Below the pieces are notes generated by a model. The model saw only the letters and a list, made by a program, of their open reading frames with translations. It ran no database searches and was not told where the DNA came from. The position numbers were made by a program, and so were the translations under genes. Positions 1-5,993 of a stretch of DNA of 6,154 bases are shown piece after piece. This DNA comes from Nitrospira sp. (GTDB taxonomy: Bacteria > Nitrospirota > Nitrospiria > Nitrospirales > Nitrospiraceae), in NCBI GenBank assembly GCA_015904075.1, contig JABMDH010000061.1:1-6154 (forward strand). Reading direction: 5' to 3'. Position 1 is the first letter of the stretch, and each line of letters begins with the position of its first letter.

Positions 1-277
1 CGCCATCCCGACCAGTATTGGCGACAAGCCGGTAGCCCGACTCCGCCAGGCCCTTGTCTTTCGCAACCTTCGTACAGGCCAGCAGTAATTTCCCGATCAA
101 CGATTCATCCTGAGGACCATAGGCCTGCACCGCCGCGACATGCTGCTTGGGAAAGACCAGTGTGTGCACCGGCGCCTGCGGATTGATATCGTCGAAGGCC
201 AGGACCTGATCGTCTTCGTGCACGATCTTGGCCGGAATCTTTTTTTCTACGATTTTGCAGAATAGACAATCGCTCAT
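1..277 (-). CDS. HIT-family (HinT-like) nucleotide-binding protein, 5' part, cut by window edge
   Basis: The first 92 residues of a small HIT-family protein are present; the rest runs off the left edge. Seen: the ATG at 277 opens MSDCLFCKIVEKKIPAKIV, with the CxxC pair (Cys4, Cys7) found in many HinT-type proteins, followed by EDDQVLAFDDINPQAPVHTLVFPK, the typical HinT core strands. The family hallmark His-x-His-x-His-x-x triad lies near the C terminus and is outside the window, so catalytic competence cannot be judged. Known for the family: purine nucleoside phosphoramidase or nucleotide hydrolase activity, cytosolic. The gene starts 10 bp after hisIE and its ribosome binding site (GAGGAG, 284-289) overlaps the hisIE stop, so it is probably the last or a late member of the his transcript. 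A role linked to nucleotide by-products of the pathway is speculation. Confidence 0.9.
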   Translation of the reverse strand, partial: MSDCLFCKIVEKKIPAKIVHEDDQVLAFDDINPQAPVHTLVFPKQHVAAVQAYGPQDESLIGKLLLACTKVAKDKGLAESGYRLVANTGRDG

Positions 278-283
278 TGTCGA

Positions 284-289
284 CTCCTC
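284..289 (-). promoter_or_regulatory. Ribosome binding site of the HIT gene
   Basis: GAGGAG on the minus strand lies 6 nt before the ATG at 277 and overlaps the hisIE TGA stop (288-290). It is a strong Shine-Dalgarno match that fixes the start and suggests reinitiation after hisIE. Confidence 0.7.
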
Positions 290-956
290 ACGATTCCGCT
301 CTCAATCCTGCCTTGCCGAACCGTTTGCCGAGTTCCATGTAGATGTCCTGCAATGCAATGTCGTGATAGCCCAGGACCATGAGGGTGTGAAACAACAGGT
401 CGGCGATCTCATAGACAATTTCTTCCCGCTTACCGCCTTTCGATGCCAGCAGGACTTCACCGGCTTCTTCGGCGACTTTCTTGAGAATCTTGTCGTGGCC
501 TCCCTCGAACAACTTCGTCGTGTAGGAGCCTGCCTGTGGATGCGCCCGGCGATCCCGTATGGTCTGCAACACCGCATTGAGAATGCCGCCCGCCGCATCC
601 TGCGTCTTGTGCCCGTCAATCCGACCCTGCTCGTCGAGTCTTGAGAAGAAACAGGCGCGCTCACCCGTGTGACAGGTCGGGCCCACCGCCTGGGCCTTCA
701 CCAGTATCGTGTCGTGATCGCAATCGACGAACAGGTCTTTCACATGCAGCGTGTGGCCGGACGTTTCGCCTTTCTCCCAAAGCTGCCTGCGGGACCGGCT
801 CCAAAAATGGACGCGCTTCGTCGCAAGGGTCCGGGCAATGGCCTCCTGATTCATATAGCCAAGCATAAGAATCGATCCATCCAGCCAGTCCTGAACGACT
901 GCCGGAAGTAGCCCCTGCTCATCGAACTTGAATTGATCCGCCGATGTCTCACTCAT
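288..956 (-). CDS. hisIE: HisIE: bifunctional phosphoribosyl-AMP cyclohydrolase / phosphoribosyl-ATP pyrophosphatase
   Basis: A 222-residue cytosolic fusion enzyme doing steps 2 and 3 of histidine synthesis: PR-ATP to PR-AMP (C-terminal HisE) and ring opening of PR-AMP to ProFAR (N-terminal HisI). HisI spans about residues 8-110: DWLDGSILMLGYMNQEA, then the metal cluster D78-C79-D80-H81-D82, with Cys95 and Cys102 in GPTCHTGERACFF. The Asp triad matches the family Mg site and the cysteines its Zn site. HisE follows at about 140-222, with KVAEEAGEV (E163, E164, E167) and EIADLLFH (E184, D187 region) as the acidic metal-binding helices. The ATG at 956 was chosen because it lies 4 nt after the hisF stop with AGGCGG 9 nt upstream (966-971); a GTG at 1004 or ATG at 983 would overlap hisF and add unconserved residues. 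Length fits known HisIE proteins (just over 200 aa). Confidence 0.96.
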   Translation of the reverse strand: MSETSADQFKFDEQGLLPAVVQDWLDGSILMLGYMNQEAIARTLATKRVHFWSRSRRQLWEKGETSGHTLHVKDLFVDCDHDTILVKAQAVGPTCHTGERACFFSRLDEQGRIDGHKTQDAAGGILNAVLQTIRDRRAHPQAGSYTTKLFEGGHDKILKKVAEEAGEVLLASKGGKREEIVYEIADLLFHTLMVLGYHDIALQDIYMELGKRFGKAGLRAES

Positions 957-960
957 CTGT

Positions 961-1743
961 TCATGCCGCCTGCGCAACTCCATCCGATCGTACGGGAATG
1001 CCACGCGTCTTCAGATACGCCTTGGCTTGTTGAATCGTGTAGGTCCGAAAGTGAAAGATCGAAGCGGCCAGCACCGCATCGGCCTTCCCGTTGGCGAACC
1101 CCTCATAGAGATGATCGAGTGTCCCGACTCCACCCGAGGCAATCACGGGAATCGAGACCGTTCCGGACACGGCAGCCGTCAGGCCAAGATCATACCCGCT
1201 TTGCTGCCCGTCTTGATCCATGCTCGTCAACAGGATTTCACCCGCGCCAAAGCGTTCCATCCTCTTCGCCCATTCAACCACATCGAGCCCGGTCGATTTC
1301 CGCCCGCCATGCGTAAACACTTCCCAGCTATTTCCAGCGGCACTCCGCTTGGCATCGATGGCGACGACAATGCATTGCGTACCAAATCGCTGGGCCGCCT
1401 CTTTCACAAACTCGGGCCTCCCCACCGCGGCCGTATTGATGCTCACCTTATCCGCCCCGGCATTGAGCAGATTGCGGACATCCTCGACCGTCCGTACGCC
1501 GCCCCCGACCGTAACCGGCATGAACACCCGTGCCGCTGTCCGTTCGACCACGTCGATGATCGTCTTCCGGTTTTCATGCGACGCGGTGATGTCCAGAAAG
1601 CACAGTTCATCTGCGCCCTCACGGTCATAGGCGGCGGCCACTTCGACCGGATCGCCGGCATCCCGGAGCGCCACGAAGCTGACGCCTTTGACCACGCGGC
1701 CATCTTTGACGTCAAGACAGGGAATAATGCGCTTGGTCAACAT
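961..1743 (-). CDS. hisF: HisF: imidazole glycerol phosphate synthase, cyclase subunit
   Basis: A 260-residue (beta/alpha)8-barrel that pairs with HisH in the cytosol and uses its ammonia to convert PRFAR to imidazole glycerol phosphate and AICAR. Seen: N-terminal [20 protein letters not shown] with catalytic Asp11; [12 protein letters not shown] (residues 78-88) and [12 protein letters not shown] phosphate-binding loops; VVAIDAKR with the second catalytic Asp at exactly 130; and [14 protein letters not shown] near 173-186, where most family members read DRDGT-SGYD. All of these match functional HisF, and the length is normal. The start is ATG, 18 bp after the hisA stop. That spacer is extremely G-rich and has several overlapping Shine-Dalgarno-like runs, one directly abutting the ATG. 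It ends 4 nt before the hisIE start. The partner gene hisH lies two genes upstream. Confidence 0.98.
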   Translation of the reverse strand: MLTKRIIPCLDVKDGRVVKGVSFVALRDAGDPVEVAAAYDREGADELCFLDITASHENRKTIIDVVERTAARVFMPVTVGGGVRTVEDVRNLLNAGADKVSINTAAVGRPEFVKEAAQRFGTQCIVVAIDAKRSAAGNSWEVFTHGGRKSTGLDVVEWAKRMERFGAGEILLTSMDQDGQQSGYDLGLTAAVSGTVSIPVIASGGVGTLDHLYEGFANGKADAVLAASIFHFRTYTIQQAKAYLKTRGIPVRSDGVAQAA

Positions 1744-1746
1744 CCT

Positions 1747-1768
1747 CCCACCCCTAACCCTTCACCCC
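1747..1768 (-). promoter_or_regulatory. Putative RNA G-quadruplex motif over the hisF ribosome binding site
   Basis: On the minus (mRNA) strand four G runs of 4, 3, 4 and 3 are separated by loops of 4 (TGAA), 3 (TTA) and 1 (T) nt. This satisfies the usual G3+N1-7 pattern. It covers the hisA TGA stop (1762-1764) and the region expected to bind the ribosome for hisF (ATG at 1743). Whether it folds is not shown by the sequence; it could simply be a G-rich Shine-Dalgarno tract. Confidence 0.35.
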
Positions 1769-2487
1769 TTACCGAGAGCTGCTACAGCAGCTCGATAGTC
1801 CAATTGACCGTCGTAGAGCGCCTTGCCCACAATCGCCCCTTCGACACGAGGGCCGAGCGATCGCACTGCCAACAGGTCTTCGATTCGGCTGATCCCGCCT
1901 GATGCAATGACCGGACAGGATGCATGGGCCACGATTTCTTCCAGGGCCGGAATGTTCGGCCCGTTCAACATGCCGTCACGCGCAATATCCGTGTAGATGA
2001 CCGCTCCGATCGCGCAACCCGATACCTCTTTCAACAGATCGACCGCGCGGACATCCGACACCGCCGTCCAACCCTTCACGGCCACTTTACCGCCGCGCGC
2101 GTCGAGGCCCAGAAGAATCCGTCCGGGAAACTCCTTGCAGGCCTGTTCGAGAAACGCCCGATCCATGAGCGCCGCCGTGCCGAGCACCACACGGGACACC
2201 CCGGCGTGAAGATACCGTCGAACCGTTTCAATCGTCCTGATCCCTCCGCCCACCTGCACCTTCACACTCACCGTCTGTATGACGGATTCGATATGGGACA
2301 GATTACGGGGCTCACCATCCACTGCGCCGTTCAGATCCACGACATGGATGAGATGCGCGCCGCCTGCTTGCCATTGTTTCGCAACCGCCTGCACATCGTC
2401 CGAATACACCGTCTCTGCAGCCATGTCCCCTTGGCGCAATCGGACACAGCGGCCGTCCTTCAAATCGATCGCCGGAATGACCAGCAC
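1762..2487 (-). CDS. hisA: HisA: ProFAR isomerase (phosphoribosylformimino-5-aminoimidazole carboxamide ribotide isomerase)
   Basis: A 241-residue (beta/alpha)8-barrel enzyme that isomerises ProFAR to PRFAR, the substrate of HisF-HisH, in the cytosol. Seen: LVIPAIDLKDGRCVRLRQGD with catalytic Asp8, LIHVVDLNGA, the phosphate-binding VQVGGGIRT (78-85), LGLDARGG (Asp129), and IYTDIARDGM with the second catalytic aspartate at 167, followed by PVIASGGIS. These are the HisA-specific versions; the sister barrel HisF is encoded next door. The start codon is GTG (2487), one base after the TAA of the lipoprotein gene, with a purine-rich GAAGAGAGAAG stretch as ribosome binding site inside that gene's end. 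Length and motifs are fully typical. It is 18 bp upstream of hisF. Confidence 0.98.
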   Translation of the reverse strand: MLVIPAIDLKDGRCVRLRQGDMAAETVYSDDVQAVAKQWQAGGAHLIHVVDLNGAVDGEPRNLSHIESVIQTVSVKVQVGGGIRTIETVRRYLHAGVSRVVLGTAALMDRAFLEQACKEFPGRILLGLDARGGKVAVKGWTAVSDVRAVDLLKEVSGCAIGAVIYTDIARDGMLNGPNIPALEEIVAHASCPVIASGGISRIEDLLAVRSLGPRVEGAIVGKALYDGQLDYRAAVAALGKG

Positions 2488-2488
2488 G

Positions 2489-3256
2489 TTACTTCTCTCT
2501 TCCCGCGCCGAACGGAAATTCCTTGAGAATCTCCCCGACGCCGTATTCAGCCAGTTCCTCCGCCGTGACGAACATCCCGTATCGTTTCACGAATCCGACA
2601 AAATCCTCCGTCAACGGCCGCTGTCGCTCATAGTACTGACCGAGCCAGAGTACCCGCCCGTCTACCGCTACCACCTTCACCTCGAAGCCGACAGAAGCGG
2701 CGGGATTCGCTCCGAGCCGGCTGCCGACCCGTTCCTGATACATGGACACGTAGCCAATCAGTGCCGCATCGGCCTTCAGCTTCTTAGCCAGGGCCGCGGC
2801 GGCGGCTTCCGGCTTGGCGGTGGACAGTGCGCCGTCTGCCGCGGCGGCCCTGGCCGAATCGCCGAGCGGCACGATCTGCAGCCCATCCCATTCTTGAAGT
2901 CGCTTCCAGAATAATTGCGTCACGCGTTCCGCCGCATGACCCGGAAGGGAAGCGGCTTGCCGAGACGGCGGTTCCACCTCTGAAGGAACCGCCAGGGACA
3001 TCTCTGACTGGCGGACGCTCTGGGGAGTCGAGAAATAGAGATTGCCCTGATCCCGCACCTGCGGCGTGACAATCGCAGTAAACGGCACCAGCGCCAGGGA
3101 TCGAATGGTATACCGCGGCAACTGGTCCGACGACTCCGTCCGGACCTTCCATCCACTGCAGCCCTCGACCACAAACGCCAAGACCATAACCGTGAGCAGG
3201 TGCGGCATCAGGCATACAACGCTATGGCGAAGAGCGTATCCGTTCATGCTCAACAT
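2489..3256 (-). CDS. Putative lipoprotein of unknown function inserted in the his operon
   Basis: A 255-residue protein that I cannot assign to a named function. Seen: a basic/polar start (Arg10, His11), a hydrophobic stretch at about 20-30 (LLTVMVLAFVV), then VEGC with Cys33 as the likely lipidated residue. Glu at -2 is a slightly unusual lipobox, and Ser at +2 favours outer-membrane sorting. The mature part has ALVPF (55-59), a low-complexity Ala-rich stretch (136-165), then KADAALIGYV, a YQERVGSRLGANPAASVGF segment, VDGRVLWLGQYYE and RQRPLTEDF, ending in TAEELAEYGVGEIL. The ADAALIGYV / ASVGFEV / GRVLW / PLTED pattern recalls small lipoproteins with a CsgG/TolB-N-like alpha/beta fold; this is inference from memory of such families. 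The ATG at 3256 was chosen because GGAAGG lies 6 nt upstream and the hisH TAG ends one base before it; a TTG at 3277 would overlap hisH. It is tightly packed between hisH and hisA. Confidence 0.85.
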   Translation of the reverse strand: MLSMNGYALRHSVVCLMPHLLTVMVLAFVVEGCSGWKVRTESSDQLPRYTIRSLALVPFTAIVTPQVRDQGNLYFSTPQSVRQSEMSLAVPSEVEPPSRQAASLPGHAAERVTQLFWKRLQEWDGLQIVPLGDSARAAAADGALSTAKPEAAAAALAKKLKADAALIGYVSMYQERVGSRLGANPAASVGFEVKVVAVDGRVLWLGQYYERQRPLTEDFVGFVKRYGMFVTAEELAEYGVGEILKEFPFGAGREK

Positions 3257-3257
3257 G

Positions 3258-3869
3258 CTAGCCCTTCCACTCTCCAAAATTCTTGATCAACCGCAACCCC
3301 ACGGCCTGACTTTTCTCCGGGTGAAACTGGCAGGCCACGACATTGTCCTTCCACACACTCGATACGAACGGAATGCCGTAGGTCGTCATCGTCGCGGCCA
3401 GCTGTTTGTCGCTGGGATCCACGAAATACGAGTGCACAAAATACCAATCCGATCCGTCCGCAACCCCGTCGAATACTGGGCATGCTCGTTGGGTATGGAC
3501 TTGATTCCAGCCCATGTGCGGCACTTTCAATGCCTGCCCACTCTCGAATCGCCGGACTGTTCCAGGAATGATATCGAGTCCCTTGTGCGGACCGAATTCT
3601 TCACTCTCGGTAAACAAGACTTGAAGGCCCAAGCAAATCCCAAGAAACGGCTTGCCCGATTGGATCGCTGTTCGGATCGGTTCCACCAATCCATACTGCT
3701 CGATGTTCGCCATGCAATCACCGAACGCGCCGACGCCGGGAAGCACCACATGACTTGCACTGCCGATCACCCGCGCATCACGTGTCACGACGGCCTGATG
3801 CCCCACAGCCTCAAAGGCCTTGGAGACACTGCGGAGATTCCCCATGCCGTAGTCGATAATGGCGATCAT
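3258..3869 (-). CDS. hisH: HisH: imidazole glycerol phosphate synthase, glutamine amidotransferase subunit
   Basis: A 203-residue class-I (triad) glutaminase that hydrolyses glutamine and channels ammonia to HisF. Seen: MIAIIDYGMGNLRSV at the very N terminus, VLPGVGAFGDCM (42-53), the nucleophile in GICLGLQ (Cys79), PHMGWN (118-122), and FHPEKSQ with His183 and Glu185 completing the triad. Everything needed for activity is present and the length is normal. The ATG at 3869 was chosen because family members begin right at MIAIIDYG and GGTGAG lies 8 nt upstream; a GTG at 3878 would only add three residues. It is the first gene after the terminator at 3945-3977, so it probably heads the left transcription unit or depends on read-through. 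Its TAG stop is one base from the lipoprotein ATG. The partner HisF is two genes downstream. Confidence 0.98.
   Translation of the reverse strand: MIAIIDYGMGNLRSVSKAFEAVGHQAVVTRDARVIGSASHVVLPGVGAFGDCMANIEQYGLVEPIRTAIQSGKPFLGICLGLQVLFTESEEFGPHKGLDIIPGTVRRFESGQALKVPHMGWNQVHTQRACPVFDGVADGSDWYFVHSYFVDPSDKQLAATMTTYGIPFVSSVWKDNVVACQFHPEKSQAVGLRLIKNFGEWKG
3263..3268 (-). promoter_or_regulatory. Ribosome binding site of the lipoprotein gene
   Basis: GGAAGG on the minus strand, inside the end of hisH, lies 6 nt before the ATG at 3256. It decides for that start over an upstream TTG. Confidence 0.65.
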
Positions 3870-3877
3870 GGACCCCA

Positions 3878-3883
3878 CTCACC
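3878..3883 (-). promoter_or_regulatory. Ribosome binding site of hisH
   Basis: GGTGAG on the minus strand lies 8 nt before the ATG at 3869. It would overlap an alternative GTG start at 3878, which supports the ATG. Confidence 0.55.
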
Positions 3884-3944
3884 CATAGAAGCGTGTAACA
3901 ATACCGCAACTCGCCCTATCCTGCCACTCCCTAAATCTGCCAAT

Positions 3945-3977
3945 AAAAAAGGGGTCGCCCCTGAGAAGGCCACCCCT
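3945..3977 (-). terminator. Intrinsic (Rho-independent) terminator downstream of hisB
   Basis: On the minus strand AGGGGT (3977-3972) pairs perfectly with ACCCCT (3955-3950). After one G-G mismatch the inner GCC can pair with GGC around a short loop. A run of six T residues (3950-3945) follows directly. It begins 29 bp after the hisB stop. It separates hisG-hisD-hisB from hisH and the genes beyond. The plus strand lacks a T-tract after the hairpin, so it looks one-directional. Confidence 0.8.
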
Positions 3978-4005
3978 CCGCACTTCACCTTGTAACCAGA
4001 TCTGT

Positions 4006-4713
4006 TTACAGCATCCCCTTCGTCGAGAGGACCTTGCCGGCCAGGCGCTCTTCCGGCATCGTGGCCTGATCGAGCGCTTTGGCCAGCGCCTTGAAAATCG
4101 CTTCCATGATGTGGTGTGGATTGCGGCCGTACATGAGGTTCACGTGCAGATTGAGCCCGCCATGGGTGACAAAAGCCTGAAAGAAATCTTCGAAAAGCCC
4201 TAAGTCGAACGCTTTGATCTTCCGGTCCGGCAAATTCACGTTGTACACGAGAAACGGCCGGCCGCTGAGATCCACCGTTACCTGGGCCAAGGTTTCATCC
4301 AGCGGCGCCGAGGCGAACCCGAATCGCTTGATCCCAGCCTTCTCGCCCAATGCCCGGTGCAATGCCTGCCCCATCACGATGCCGACATCTTCAACAGTAT
4401 GGTGCTCGTCAATGTCGATGTCGCCTTTAGCCTTGACGGTCAAATCAAAGAACCCGTGCTTGGAGAGCAGCTCCAGCATGTGATCAAAGAAACGAATACC
4501 CGTATCAATCTTGCCGTGGCCACGACCATCAAGCGCCCACTCGACGGAAATGTCCGTCTCTTTGGTCGCACGATGGATAGCTGCCTGGCGCGCCGGAGTC
4601 CCGTTCTTCTTCATGAAAACCTGCTTTGGGCCGACTTCGCCGACGGAAATGTCCGTCTCTTTGGTCGCACGATGGATAGCTGCCTGGCGCGCCGGAGTCC
4701 CGTTCTTCTTCAT
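4006..4713 (-). CDS. hisB: HisB: imidazoleglycerol-phosphate dehydratase, with duplicated N terminus
   Basis: Dehydrates imidazole glycerol phosphate to imidazole acetol phosphate; cytosolic, Mn-dependent 24-mer in the family. The longest frame gives 235 residues; from the internal ATG at 4614 it gives 202, the usual monofunctional length. Numbered from the internal start: [24 protein letters not shown] (His45), the metal-binding DEHHTVED (69-76), [17 protein letters not shown] (104-120), the second metal motif [12 protein letters not shown] (His167, His168, Glu171) and the C-terminal STKGML. There is no HAD phosphatase domain, so histidinol-phosphate phosphatase is separate. Oddity: a perfect 99-bp tandem duplication makes residues 1-24 recur at 34-57, joined by GEVGPKQVF, which is the hisD tail read in the hisB frame. 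Both ATGs keep the same AGCAGG ribosome binding site, so the normal form may be made from 4614. The upstream ATG overlaps the hisD stop (ATGA). Confidence 0.95.
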   Translation of the reverse strand: MKKNGTPARQAAIHRATKETDISVGEVGPKQVFMKKNGTPARQAAIHRATKETDISVEWALDGRGHGKIDTGIRFFDHMLELLSKHGFFDLTVKAKGDIDIDEHHTVEDVGIVMGQALHRALGEKAGIKRFGFASAPLDETLAQVTVDLSGRPFLVYNVNLPDRKIKAFDLGLFEDFFQAFVTHGGLNLHVNLMYGRNPHHIMEAIFKALAKALDQATMPEERLAGKVLSTKGML

Positions 4714-4739
4714 GAAAACCTGCTTTGGGCCGACTTCGC
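4542..4739. repeat. Perfect 99-bp tandem duplication across the hisD/hisB junction
   Basis: Copy 4542-4640 is identical base for base to copy 4641-4739. The flanking bases differ at once (4541 is t against c at 4640; 4740 is g against c at 4641), so the match is exactly one period long with no shared bases at the breakpoints. In transcription order each unit holds the last nine hisD codons plus stop, the AGCAGG ribosome binding site, the hisB ATG and 24 hisB codons. Ninety-nine is a multiple of three and the relic has no stop in the hisB frame, so the frame stays open. HisD is unaffected because it stops in the first-transcribed copy. Confidence 0.98.
4620..4625 (-). promoter_or_regulatory. 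Second (internal) hisB ribosome binding site
   Basis: AGCAGG on the minus strand lies 5 nt before the internal ATG at 4614. It is an exact copy of the site at 4719-4724 serving the ATG at 4713. It could give a normal 202-residue HisB despite the duplication. The match to the consensus is moderate. Confidence 0.45.
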
Positions 4740-5993
4740 GTGTGCGTCGAACCCTTCGATATTGGCCAATCGGATCAACGGATCTTTCACCTTTGCCAGC
4801 TCCTGCTTCGTATAGTGGACGATATTGCTGACCTTGACGTAATCGTTCACGGACAGCGCCGAGAAAAACCGCGCAGTCCCGCCGGTCGGCAACACATGAT
4901 TCGGGCCTGCCACATAGTCCGCAACCGACGGCGGCGTATAGCGGCCCAGAAATAACGCACCGGCATGACGGATCTGTTCGAGATAGTCGAACGGATTGTC
5001 CACTGACAGTGTTAAATGTTCGGCGGCAATTTGATTAGCCACGTCGATCGCTTCATCCATAGTCGTCACCACAAACGCCACCGAATGGCGCGCAATCGCT
5101 TTGGAGGCGATCTTTTCGCGTTGAAGTCCCTTCAACTGCTGTTCGATCAATTTGGATACGTCTTTTGCCAGCCGTTCCGAGGTCGTGATCAAAAAGACCT
5201 GTGCATCTTCATCGTGCTCGGCCTCACACAGCAGATCAGCAGACACATGGACCGGATTGGCCTCGTCATCGGCTACCACCAGCAATTCGCTGGGCCCCGC
5301 GATCATGTCGATCCCGACGGTCCCATAGAGCAGGCGCTTGGCGGTCGCCACATAGATATTGCCCGGGCCAATGATCTTATCGACCTTGGGAATCGTCTTC
5401 GTTCCATAGGCAAGCGCCGCTACGGCCTGCACGCCACCGATGCGATAAATTTCTGACACACCTGCAATATCGGCCGCCACTAAGAGATACGGATTGATGG
5501 GGCCCTTCTGCGGCGGCGTCACCATCACCACTCGCCGTACCCCTGCGACCTTGGCCGGGATCGCGCACATCAGCACCGATGAGGGATACACGGCTTTCCC
5601 CCCGGGCACATAAACGCCGATAGCATCGATGGGGGTGACAACCTGTCCCAACGTGGCATCGTTGTCCTGATACATCCACGTCTTCGTACGCTGACGCTCA
5701 TGAAACGCGGTAATTCGTTTTGCCGCAAGCCGTAAGGCATCGCCTTCATCCTTACGAATGTGGAAATACGCGTTATTAATCTCCTCCGGCGTCACCCGCA
5801 CCGCATCCGGTTTGAGCAAGACTTTGTCGAATTGTTTGGTATAGCGCAACACCGCCTTGTCGCCGCCCCGCTCGACCGCTTGCAGGATGGACCGGACGGT
5901 CTTCTCCACAGACGCCCCGGTCACTTGGCCGCGGGATATCACTTTCTTGAGGCTGGGGAGGAAGCTGCGATCTGCTTGCGTGACGATCTTCAT
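4710..5993 (-). CDS. hisD: HisD: histidinol dehydrogenase
   Basis: A 427-residue Zn-dependent cytosolic enzyme that oxidises L-histidinol to L-histidine in two NAD-dependent steps, the last of the pathway. Seen: [16 protein letters not shown] (128-142), [17 protein letters not shown] (182-198), [28 protein letters not shown] (228-242), catalytic Glu325-His326 in [27 protein letters not shown] with Asp359, and His418 in GFDAHAKS. Asp359 and His418 match zinc ligands D360 and H419 of the enterobacterial enzyme, as does His260 for H262. At the fourth ligand position (Gln259 there), this protein has Glu257 ([10 protein letters not shown]; codon GAG) instead of the usual QAEH. Glu can still bind metal, so activity is likely. 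Length is normal. The ATG at 5993 overlaps the hisG stop (ATGA), and its own stop overlaps the first hisB ATG. The final codons lie in the duplicated unit but are intact. Confidence 0.98.
   Translation of the reverse strand: MKIVTQADRSFLPSLKKVISRGQVTGASVEKTVRSILQAVERGGDKAVLRYTKQFDKVLLKPDAVRVTPEEINNAYFHIRKDEGDALRLAAKRITAFHERQRTKTWMYQDNDATLGQVVTPIDAIGVYVPGGKAVYPSSVLMCAIPAKVAGVRRVVMVTPPQKGPINPYLLVAADIAGVSEIYRIGGVQAVAALAYGTKTIPKVDKIIGPGNIYVATAKRLLYGTVGIDMIAGPSELLVVADDEANPVHVSADLLCEAEHDEDAQVFLITTSERLAKDVSKLIEQQLKGLQREKIASKAIARHSVAFVVTTMDEAIDVANQIAAEHLTLSVDNPFDYLEQIRHAGALFLGRYTPPSVADYVAGPNHVLPTGGTARFFSALSVNDYVKVSNIVHYTKQELAKVKDPLIRLANIEGFDAHAKSAQSRFS

Noticed and set aside
1027..1902. 291-codon open frame on the plus strand
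   Set aside because: It is antisense to hisF and the end of hisA, with no recognisable domain and a His/Arg/Pro-rich composition typical of shadow frames.
3866..3886. Tiny minus-strand frame (ATG, six codons, TGA) overlapping the hisH ATG as ATGA
   Set aside because: It has no convincing ribosome binding site, no histidine codons and is too short to judge; the arrangement can arise by chance.
3915..3943. Possible sigma-70 promoter for hisH (TTGGCA, 17 nt, GATAGG)
   Set aside because: The -35 is close to consensus but the -10 matches only three of six positions and the element abuts the terminator T-tract; too weak to annotate.
3066..3995. 309-codon open frame on the plus strand
   Set aside because: It lies antisense to hisH and the lipoprotein gene, runs through the minus-strand terminator, and its translation shows no family motifs. 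High-GC codon usage leaves long antisense frames open by chance.
3870..4005. Histidine-operon attenuator (leader peptide with a run of His codons) before hisH
   Set aside because: The minus strand here has no run of CAT or CAC codons and no second alternative stem pairing with the terminator; it looks like a plain terminator after hisB.
3990..4009. Short inverted repeat TGTAA / TTACA around the hisB stop, enclosing CAGATCTG
   Set aside because: Only five base pairs with a ten-base loop; too small to call an operator or second hairpin.
4611..4640. Second copy of the hisD tail as a hisD pseudogene fragment
   Set aside because: It is only the last nine codons plus stop and is fully explained by the 99-bp tandem duplication.
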